This document shows, in pieces, positions 8,084 to 14,695 of a stretch of 15,759 nt of DNA. The position numbers and the translations under genes are program-made. Under the pieces are notes generated by a model. It worked only from the letters and a program-made list of their open reading frames with translations. It made no database searches and was not told where the DNA came from. Source of the DNA: Coemansia sp. RSA 922 (Eukaryota > Kickxellomycota > Kickxellomycetes > Kickxellales > Kickxellaceae); assembly GCA_027577415.1 (NCBI GenBank), contig JANBQS010000537.1, positions 1-15,759 of the forward strand. Direction: 5' to 3'. Each line of letters opens with the position of its first letter. Position 1 is the stretch's first letter.

Positions 8084-9539
8084 GGGTAGTGAGATCAGCT
8101 GAATATTTACTATAGTCTAGTATTGTGGTAATACAAATTTTATGCTCAATAGATAATCTAATAATTTGGACAAGCCAGCAAACTCTCTTGGTTGGTAAAA
8201 TGTGCCATGGTAGTAGTACCAAAAAAAGGCCAATCGGTGTGTGTACTCGCACATGTTGGACAGGTTATCAGGACCAATCATGTACTATTCATAGGTGCAA
8301 AGATTGGTGTTTACATTGTAAAGTTGATATATCACAAACTTGGATTAAAATACAATGGAAGGCAGTCGCCATTATTGGCCAGTTTTACAACAGTCACTGC
8401 ATGATGGACGGTCCTGCGCCGCTTAGGCACACACTTTTTTTTGTCCTAAAACAGTCCAGTCTCGGAAACTGGCACTGCGTGGCGTAGACTATGCTAATTG
8501 TTCTTGGTACCACCAATGCTTTCTCCCGCTTTATCTTTACTGCTATGCATTATTCTCTCATTCTGGTATCTTGCCCCTTGCACCTTTTTCTGCAATGCAC
8601 TTGACCCACTCTTTCCCTTTCGCCTTTGTCGATGTGAATGAGGACACTATAGGGGGGGCATAGGAGAAATAAGCCGATGGTTTTTTTTAGTTGACAATGG
8701 AGAATGTTTACACTGTGACAGCCAAGCCTTAAACTCTGCTATTTCAAACGAAAATGCGTACTATTGCCCTTTTCAAATAAAAAGACGAAACAAAAGTGTC
8801 ACTAAGTGGCGCATCAACACATTGGCTCAGTCTGGGTTGCACAATCGCCTCGCCTGAAATCTCTCATTGTCAACAGACTAAGAAGAAACCACAACAAGCG
8901 CCACTTGATTAAACAATCGTAGATAGATGGAATCCAATACTTATTCGTCTTATAGACATTATATGTCGTGTTTATTTTTAAACCAGTTTCTGTATTGTAG
9001 TGACGCCCCCCCCCATCTCTTCCTTTAGTTTTTTTTTCACTTTGGGCATGCGCCGCTCGCTGGTAACAAACTACTTTTGAAAGGGTGCAGGAAAGATGGC
9101 TTGGTATGTCAAAATATCGCCCTCCCATGCAGGCTTCGAAATTGCGCCATTTCAACGCTGTAATGTTTAGACATTTTTTTATGTTTGCTAGCAAATGACA
9201 AAAACAACAAACATTACGCCCCTTCTTTTACTACCTTTTCCCCCTTTTTTCCTCGTTGCATTGGCCAGGCTGGACCTGAGGGATAGTACAAACAACACCA
9301 ATGGACCAATGACATTGTGCGCATTCTGGGATTGAATTGCAATGCTAAACAAAGGGGGTGTTAGCTTTGTTTGGAATAACAAGTGGACCAACTTCCTATT
9401 CTTTAGATTACATCTGGCATACAATTTTTTTTCTTTTTCTTTGTTTTATTACTAAAGTGGTCAGTGTCGCTGCAATGGTACATGGCAGCCACACAACAAG
9501 ACTTGCTTCTCAGTGAGTTTGTCAGCGCCTGTTTTTGCA

Positions 9540-9622
9540 AGCATGCCGGGTAGCAAAAAAAAAGTGAATGGCGCAAGGCAAGTACCCCCAACTCTTATCG
9601 TCGTTGGCAGCGAGCATGCCGG
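9540..9622 (+). promoter_or_regulatory. Direct repeat of AGCATGCCGG upstream of gene C
   Basis: AGCATGCCGG occurs at 9540-9549 and again at 9613-9622, a 73-bp period, with the second copy 21 bp before the TATA box. The core GCATGC is palindromic, as many dimeric transcription-factor sites are. A binding role is inference. Confidence 0.35.
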
Positions 9623-9642
9623 AGAAGGAGAATTTTATTACG

Positions 9643-9648
9643 TATAAA
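9643..9648 (+). promoter_or_regulatory. Candidate TATA box of gene C
   Basis: TATAAA within GTATAAAAG, a strong consensus, starting 186 bp before the ATG of C. It is followed by a CTGACTGACTGACC repeat (9659-9672) and a pyrimidine-rich leader. Confidence 0.6.
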
Positions 9649-9723
9649 AGACCAGTCGCTGACTGACTGACCATCATCTTGCCCCTTTCTACCTTATAGC
9701 ACTCAGCTACATTTTTAAACCTT

Positions 9724-9744
9724 ACTCCTAACTCCTAACTCCTT
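9724..9744 (+). repeat. Three tandem ACTCCTA-type heptamers in the leader of gene C
   Basis: ACTCCTA, ACTCCTA and ACTCCTT in direct succession, between the TATA box and the start codon. Probably part of the 5' UTR. Confidence 0.6.
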
Positions 9745-9828
9745 CAAACATTTTCGTCAACATCCTTACTCCCTCCCACCCTTATAATCCTCTACGACAC
9801 AACTTTTTGTCCCTTATTCTAAGAAAAA

Positions 9829-11430
9829 ATGCGCTACTTTGTCTCCTTCGCTCTTACGCTCTCTGCCATTTCGGCTGTTTTGGCTGCTCCCACACCCGAT
9901 GGTCTTCTTGGCGGTGTCATTGATGCTGCGGCTCCTGTTACCGCTGGCGTCGGCACCACTGTAAACGGTCTGCTCGGCTTTGGAGATGGCGGCAACAACG
10001 GCGGCAATGGTGGTAACAACGGTGGTAACAACGGTGGTAACAACGGAGGCAATGGCGGTGGTAACAACGGTGGTAGCCACGGCGGACATGGCGATGTCGG
10101 CTACAACTCTGGCTACAATGGCCGTGCCCCTGAGCACGAGAACCGCGGCTACAATGGTCGCGCTCCCGAGCATGAGAACCGTGGCTATGAGAACCATGGT
10201 CACGAGCACGGACCTGAGCACGAGGAGCACGGTCACGGCGGGTACAACAACAACGGACCTGAGCACGGTCACAACGGCGGTTATGAGAACCGTGGCAACG
10301 GACCTGAGCATGAGGAGCACGGTCACGGCGGGTACAACAACAACGGACCCGAGCGCGAGAACCGTGGCTACAACAACAACGGACCCGAGCATGGCCACAA
10401 CGGCGGTTATGAGAACCGTGGCAATGGACCTGAGCACGAGGAGCATGGCCATGGCGGGTACAACAACAACGGACCCGAGCATGAGAACCGTGGTGGCTAT
10501 GTTGCCCACGCCCCCGAGCACGGCCACGGTGGTTACGAGAGCCACGGCTACTCTCGTCGCGGATACGAGGCTCGTGCCCCTGAGCATGAGAACCGCGGAT
10601 ACGAGAACCGTGGCTACAACAACGGACCCGAGCACGAGAACCGTGGCTACGAGAACCGCGGCAACGGTCCTGATCGTGAGAACCGTGGATACAACAACGG
10701 TCCAGACCGCTATAACAACGGTCCCGAGCATGAGGAGCACGGCCACGGTGGCTATGACAACCACGGACCCGAGCACGAGAACCGTGGTTATGAGAACCGT
10801 GGTAACGGTCCCGAGCACGAGAACCACGGCTATGAGGGCCGCGCTCCCGAGCATGAGAACCGCGGGTACAACAACAACGGACCTGAGCACAGCGGTTATG
10901 AGAGCCATGGCTATGCTAAGCGCAGCTATGTTGAGCATGGTCCTAGCAACGAGGAGCACGGTCACAACAACGGCCCCGAGCACGAGGAGCACGGCCACGG
11001 TGGCTATGACAACCACGGACCCGAGCACGAGAACCGCGGCAATGGACCCGAGCATGAGGAGCATGGTCACGGCTATGAGAACCATGGCAATGAGCACGGT
11101 CCCGAGCACGAGAACCGTGGCAACGGTCCTGAGCATGAGGAGCATGGTCACAACGGCGGTTACGAGAACCGTGGCAACGGACCCGAGCACGAGGAGCACG
11201 GCCATGGATATGAGAACCATGGCAATGAGCACGGCCCCGAGCACGAGAACCGCGGTTATGAGAACCGTGGCAATGGACCCGAGCATGAGGAGCATGGCCA
11301 CAACGGCGGCTATGAGAACCACGGTAACGAGCACGGCCCTGAGCATGAGAACAACGGCCATGGCGGCTATGAGGCACATGGTCCTGAGCACGAGGAGCAT
11401 AACGGCGGCTATGAGGCTCGCAAGTACTAA
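9829..11430 (+). CDS. Secreted protein C: module plus long His/Glu/Asn/Gly PEH-repeat domain
   Basis: A 533-residue secreted protein of unrecognised family. The signal peptide covers about 1-20 (ending VLAA) and is followed by PTPDG and one copy of the 27-residue module (25-51) shared with A and B. A Gly/Asn tract (52 to about 92) leads into a repeat domain reaching the C-terminus (99-533), with about 26 exact (G/A)PEH motifs plus variants PER, PDR (twice) and PSN. Between them recur HGHGGY, NNNGPEH, YENRGNG and YENHGNEH. There are no cysteines, sequons, hydrophobic segments or GPI signal after the module, so the tail should be a disordered, pH-sensitive polyampholyte with metal-binding potential. 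Two dibasic sites, RR at 243-244 and KR at 364-365, sit in similar contexts and could be Kex2 sites. The frame is chosen over equally open frames because it alone starts with a signal peptide and the shared module. Confidence 0.9.
   Translation: MRYFVSFALTLSAISAVLAAPTPDGLLGGVIDAAAPVTAGVGTTVNGLLGFGDGGNNGGNGGNNGGNNGGNNGGNGGGNNGGSHGGHGDVGYNSGYNGRAPEHENRGYNGRAPEHENRGYENHGHEHGPEHEEHGHGGYNNNGPEHGHNGGYENRGNGPEHEEHGHGGYNNNGPERENRGYNNNGPEHGHNGGYENRGNGPEHEEHGHGGYNNNGPEHENRGGYVAHAPEHGHGGYESHGYSRRGYEARAPEHENRGYENRGYNNGPEHENRGYENRGNGPDRENRGYNNGPDRYNNGPEHEEHGHGGYDNHGPEHENRGYENRGNGPEHENHGYEGRAPEHENRGYNNNGPEHSGYESHGYAKRSYVEHGPSNEEHGHNNGPEHEEHGHGGYDNHGPEHENRGNGPEHEEHGHGYENHGNEHGPEHENRGNGPEHEEHGHNGGYENRGNGPEHEEHGHGYENHGNEHGPEHENRGYENRGNGPEHEEHGHNGGYENHGNEHGPEHENNGHGGYEAHGPEHEEHNGGYEARKY
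9901..9981 (+). repeat. Shared module, copy C
   Basis: Codes residues 25-51 of C. It matches the A and B copies at all 15 invariant positions, with conservative changes such as V to I. It links C to A and B although the rest of the chain is unrelated. Confidence 0.8.
9982..10104 (+). repeat. Gly/Asn-rich tract (GGNNGG units) of gene C
   Basis: Codes about residues 52-92, mostly repeats of NNGG and NGG ending in GGSHGGHG. Probably a flexible spacer between the module and the charged repeats. Confidence 0.8.
10123..11427 (+). repeat. PEH repeat array of gene C
   Basis: Codes residues 99-533. A short unit centred on (G/A)PEHE(N/E) is nested in longer units. Near the C-terminus, a block running from GPEHEEHGHGYENHGNEH to GPEHENRG occurs twice in a row with small differences. 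Codons for the same residues vary at the third base between units. Confidence 0.85.
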
Positions 11431-11518
11431 TTAGTCCCCCCACCTTTTTTCTTACTATTCTCATACTCTTAGATTAAGTTTGTTTAACAAAGTCAAAACA
11501 TTTAAAAAAAAAATTATG
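11431..11518. other. Convergent 3' gap between gene C and the stomatin gene
   Basis: 88 bp separate two stop codons on opposite strands. It contains a C run, pyrimidine-rich sequence and an A run of ten near 11504-11513. No canonical AATAAA is seen in either direction. Confidence 0.6.
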
Positions 11519-12580
11519 TTACATCTCTGCCAATTGACTGTAAATCACCGAATCTTTGACTGACTGTGCTATAGGGTTTCCGCTTCCCGGCAGCTGTTGC
11601 TGAGGTTGGTTCTTTGCTTGGCCGCCACCGGTACCATTATGTCCATATGCATTAATACCTAGGGTACTTCCAGCACCGCCAAATGCGTTAATCGAGCCGT
11701 TCGAGTAGTCCTGGTTGACTGGTACAAAGAGTACCTTGGTGTTGGCAGCCTTGGCCATCATAACCATGCTGTCAAGCGTACGGATCTGCATGGCAGCTGG
11801 CGTATTAAGAATCTCCGCCGCCTCACGCATCAACACCGCCGCATCGACCTCGGCTTGCGCCTGAATGACCTTGGACTGACCAATACGCTTCTGAGTAGCC
11901 GCCGAAGCCAATGACTCTTGTAGCTCTTCGCTCAGATTAATATCCTTTATAAGTATCGATTCCACAGCCACACCCCAAGCGTGCGCAGGTTGCTCGATTA
12001 TCTCAGTAATTGCCGACGCAATGGTATCACGGTTCTCAATCAGGTCCTGGAGATCGCGACCACCCAAAACAGCGCGCAAAGTAGTCTGCGTACGCTCTAT
12101 CAGCGCCCGCTTCACGTCCGATACACCGTACGTAGTCTGATAAGGGTCAGTAACATGCCAATACAGAACTGCGTCAATACCAACCGATACGTTATCCTTA
12201 GTAACGATAGGCAAGTGCTCTAGCGAGGCGATTTGGATCTTGGTATCCACATAAAACAAACTCTCGGTCAATGGGTTGACACTAACCAAACCAGGGTCAG
12301 ACGTCTTGTAGTAGCGACCAAACCGCGATACTAGAGCGATTCTACCCTGTGGTACTTCTTTAAAGGGGTTTGGACAACAGAAACAACCGGGAATCTGTCC
12401 AAACCCACCGATAAAGTTCCCTAGCGCTGTCATTACCCGCTCATAAGTGTTTCCGGGCTCAATAGCATGCTCTACTGCAAACTTTGGCGGAGTAAAGCGA
12501 ACTTTAGGCGCTGTTGGTGGGGCATAGCCTGTATTGCTATGAGCGGCGTTTGCTAGTGATGGCGGAGTAGCAGTGTTCAT
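11519..12580 (-). CDS. Stomatin-like SPFH (Band 7) membrane scaffold protein
   Basis: A 353-residue stomatin/slipin-family protein. Such proteins oligomerise on the inner face of membranes and organise lipid microdomains and channels. The SPFH domain covers about 75-250, with EVPQGRIALVSRFGRY at its start, PGLVSVNPL, the segment LERVPI-like LEHLPIVTKDNVSVGIDAVLY, and RTQTTLRAVLGGRDLQDL. An alpha-helical oligomerisation segment follows (AATQKRIGQSKVIQAQAEVD). The tail is Gly/Asn/Gln-rich. Instead of a clear hydrophobic hairpin there is LGNFIGGFGQIPG followed by clustered cysteines C66, C68 and C69 in CFCCPNPF, a plausible palmitoylation site. The N-terminus (PPSLANAAHSNTGYAPP) is not a mitochondrial presequence, so this is closer to plasma-membrane or endosomal stomatin than to STOML2. 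It is convergent with gene C. Confidence 0.93.
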   Translation of the reverse strand: MNTATPPSLANAAHSNTGYAPPTAPKVRFTPPKFAVEHAIEPGNTYERVMTALGNFIGGFGQIPGCFCCPNPFKEVPQGRIALVSRFGRYYKTSDPGLVSVNPLTESLFYVDTKIQIASLEHLPIVTKDNVSVGIDAVLYWHVTDPYQTTYGVSDVKRALIERTQTTLRAVLGGRDLQDLIENRDTIASAITEIIEQPAHAWGVAVESILIKDINLSEELQESLASAATQKRIGQSKVIQAQAEVDAAVLMREAAEILNTPAAMQIRTLDSMVMMAKAANTKVLFVPVNQDYSNGSINAFGGAGSTLGINAYGHNGTGGGQAKNQPQQQLPGSGNPIAQSVKDSVIYSQLAEM

Positions 12581-12823
12581 AATTAGACTAATAAATTCAA
12601 ATTAAAATGAGAAAAGAGAAAAATAAAGCTAAAGAGAAAAATAAAAACATAAAAAATAAAAAAGAGATGCGGGAAATCAAGACATGTTACTCCTTTCTTT
12701 TTTTTAAGGGAAGAAGGCGGACTCATGTGCACACATGTCCAATGTTGTCAATAGGTGCATATGCAAGGCTTGGGGGCTTCTTGGCAAAAATATAAAAAAA
12801 TAACGTATGTTTAAACATTTTTT
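12581..12823. promoter_or_regulatory. Promoter of the stomatin gene and 3' flank of the WOPR gene
   Basis: 243 bp. Seen on the minus strand, the part next to the stomatin start (12607-12670) is almost pure T-rich pyrimidine sequence. No TATAAA points toward the stomatin gene. Confidence 0.5.
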
Positions 12824-14269
12824 TTACTGGCTAGAGCTAGTAGGGCCATGGCAGCGCACATGTGACGATGAAGATGTCTGCGGGTGGATGAGTTCCACTG
12901 GCTCACCCTGCTGATGTTCTTGGAAGACACGGGCATGCGGTTGCTGAGCAGCGTAGTGGTGACAATGTCCGTGGCTATGATAATGCTGCTGCTGTAAGCC
13001 GTACAAGGCGTCCATATACTCTGGTGGCGGAACTTGCAACCCCGTAGCTTGCGAATACACAGTATTAAGCACTTGATCACCAGCAGCACCAAACATGACA
13101 TCACCAGTCGGCGTAAAATCGTAATAGGGCGCAACGGAATGCTGACCATAAGATATTCCTGCAGTGTCGTAGGCGAATACCGGTGCAGTAGATATACTCA
13201 TATGCGCCGAGTACAAATCAGGGTTAAATGCCAAACTTGGGTCAATAGGCCCCACACCAATAAGCTCGGCAGGTGGTGGTGGAGGCAAACGCGGGGTAAT
13301 AGCCAAACTGCTATTACTGAGAGTGACTGGTGGCTGGTGATTACGAATAGGCGATGACAGTTCCAACGGCGGCTGTACAAATCCCGAAGAAGAAGAAGGC
13401 GATGAGGGATCCAAACAGCCTGCCACCGCGCCATACACATGACGACCGCCATTATTATTTCTCCTTATAGCATCGCCATCTTCGTCATCGTCCGTTTCGA
13501 CCATATCATAGTCACCGCTGTCATCACCCTCGGTCACAGTGATGCGAATGGGTCGTCTAAACTTTTGAATCTTCAAAAGCAACAACGGCAACCGCAAAAA
13601 CTGCAACTCCTCCATATCATCAGGAGCCGGTAACTGAGCCTCGCCCTCAGTATACGAATACGAAACCAAATGCTGCTGATGCGTACGCGACGGAGCTTTC
13701 CACTTATCACCAGCAGTTTGCAAATATTCGGCTTCGTTATCAGGAACAGACAACGAAATAGTACGTTTAATTAGTCCACGTTCTTTAGGCAAAAATACGC
13801 CCTTTCTCGAGCCGAATGACGCCGGATGCCTATTGTTACGAGCCCAACGTCCGACTTCAGCGGCACCTTCTTGTCCAGGCTGTAGTTTTTGATCTAGCTC
13901 GCGGTACAACAAGAAATTGTTTACAATACGAGATGGCGTCCATAGTCGACCGTCCGTCCAACGTTTCATCTTCGCCTCGCGCTCGTCGAATACTACAATC
14001 GTACCAGCGTCTATCATTTGCTTCTCGGCTTCGTGCAGACGTCTGATAACGCGTGGCAGTATGCCTCGACGACAGGCTTTGAATATCATCATGGCGTCTC
14101 GGGTACTAGTTACTTTTAGTCCGGTTACTGTGAAACATGCACTGGATCCACCTACTATTACTTCGCCGGGACTGGTATCCAGCGTACTCAGCACACTGCA
14201 TGGATCAATAATAGGCGGCGGTGGACCACTGCTACTAGGCTCAGTCAAAGCGTTGATACTGTTGTTCAT
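12824..14269 (-). CDS. WOPR-domain (Gti1/Pac2/Wor1 family) transcription factor
   Basis: DNA-binding regulator of the fungal WOPR family, which includes Wor1, Ryp1, Sge1 and Gti1 and controls morphology and, in several pathogens, secreted proteins. The 481-residue product has WOPRa at about 44-128, including IFKACRRGILPRVIRRL, VVFDEREAKMKRWTDGRL and SRIVNNFLLYRELD. WOPRb is at about 162-206, with ERGLIKRTISLSV and QQHLVSYSYTEGE. About 20 residues (175-197) separate the two strands of WOPRb, longer than I expect for the family. The C-terminal half is low-complexity: an acidic patch (247-266), proline runs, and a His-rich stretch HYHSHGHCHH (429-438). An in-frame ATG at 14332 would add 21 hydrophobic residues from AT-rich leader, so M at 14269 is preferred. 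Targets and phenotype cannot be read from the sequence. Confidence 0.94.
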   Translation of the reverse strand: MNNSINALTEPSSSGPPPPIIDPCSVLSTLDTSPGEVIVGGSSACFTVTGLKVTSTRDAMMIFKACRRGILPRVIRRLHEAEKQMIDAGTIVVFDEREAKMKRWTDGRLWTPSRIVNNFLLYRELDQKLQPGQEGAAEVGRWARNNRHPASFGSRKGVFLPKERGLIKRTISLSVPDNEAEYLQTAGDKWKAPSRTHQQHLVSYSYTEGEAQLPAPDDMEELQFLRLPLLLLKIQKFRRPIRITVTEGDDSGDYDMVETDDDEDGDAIRRNNNGGRHVYGAVAGCLDPSSPSSSSGFVQPPLELSSPIRNHQPPVTLSNSSLAITPRLPPPPPAELIGVGPIDPSLAFNPDLYSAHMSISTAPVFAYDTAGISYGQHSVAPYYDFTPTGDVMFGAAGDQVLNTVYSQATGLQVPPPEYMDALYGLQQQHYHSHGHCHHYAAQQPHARVFQEHQQGEPVELIHPQTSSSSHVRCHGPTSSSQ

Positions 14270-14695
14270 GTATAAAAAAAAGTATAGATATTTTTCATAA
14301 ACGAATAATAGAAAAAAGGTTATTTTAAACAAGATGTCGTCGCCGTCCTCTCTCTCCTTTGAACTATATCTTTCACCTCCTCTTCCGCCAACCTCAGCCG
14401 GAGAGAAGAGAAAGTAATTAAGCTTTGAGCGTACATTCCAAAAAACACACGCACACGGGCATGATCAAAGGATATGAGAAAAAAAAGCCTTGCTCAGTGA
14501 AACTCACTGGCTAAACAGAAAAAAAAAAATTATACTCTGATACAAGAAAATAATCTTAGTGTCCGACATCGCCAGAGAAAGTTAGATATAGAGAATACCA
14601 TGGCCCCCCTTAAAAGAAGAGTCATGGCCACAAACAAAAAGAGATCGAATTGCAAACAAGCAGAAGAAGAAAGAAAAAAGAATATAGAGATGAGA
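14270..14695. other. Region between WOPR start and RBM26/27-like stop
   Basis: 426 bp carrying the WOPR promoter and leader plus the 3' UTR of the RNA-binding protein gene, both on the minus strand. It is AT-rich with several A runs (14483-14490, 14519-14529) and a CT/CCTC-rich patch near 14345-14400. No TATAAA points toward the WOPR gene. I see no gene in it. Confidence 0.6.

Larger units (their letters stand above)
8084..9828. other. Long gene-free region upstream of secreted gene C
   Basis: About 1.75 kb, the longest stretch without a convincing gene. Open frames at 8125-8487 and 8192-8404 overlap in different frames and resemble nothing I know; those at 8814-9591 on the minus strand are low-complexity. 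It contains G or C runs at 8651-8658 and 9005-9013, several homopolymers, a repeated AGCATGCCGG, and the core promoter and leader of C at the right end. I see no tRNA, transposon ends or long inverted repeats. An extended upstream regulatory region is one explanation. Confidence 0.5.

Noticed and set aside
8125..8487. Open frames of 120 and 70 codons (8125-8487 and 8192-8404) with some Cys/Trp or mixed hydrophobic composition, considered as a transposase relic or small secreted protein
   Set aside because: They overlap in different frames, have no signal peptide or recognisable motif, and no terminal inverted repeats or target duplications are visible. A translated search would be decisive.
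5800..9828. tRNA genes or other structured RNAs in the intergenic regions
   Set aside because: No GGTTCGANNCC-type B box with a matching A box and acceptor pairing was found by eye. A tRNAscan or Infernal run would settle it.
9814..11400. A 528-codon open frame antisense to gene C, rich in Val, Leu, Met, Ala and Thr, resembling a multi-pass membrane protein
   Set aside because: It mirrors the repeat codons of gene C. The repeats contain almost no trinucleotides that read as stops in this frame, so it stays open by composition. It has no family motif, and its end overlaps the gene C start region.
10123..11427. Regularly spaced repeats considered as a CRISPR array or satellite
   Set aside because: The repeats are in frame, code a conserved peptide unit and have no unique spacers. 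The setting is eukaryotic.
9980..11434. A 484-codon open frame on the plus strand in another frame of gene C, rich in Thr, Met, Arg and Ser
   Set aside because: Same cause: a shifted reading of the repeats. It has no signal peptide or module, and the third-base variation between units falls on non-silent positions here.
14270..14332. N-terminal extension of the WOPR protein that would look like a membrane segment
   Set aside because: The 21 residues come from AT-rich leader DNA (Phe, Tyr, Leu, Lys codons). A membrane anchor is not expected in this family.
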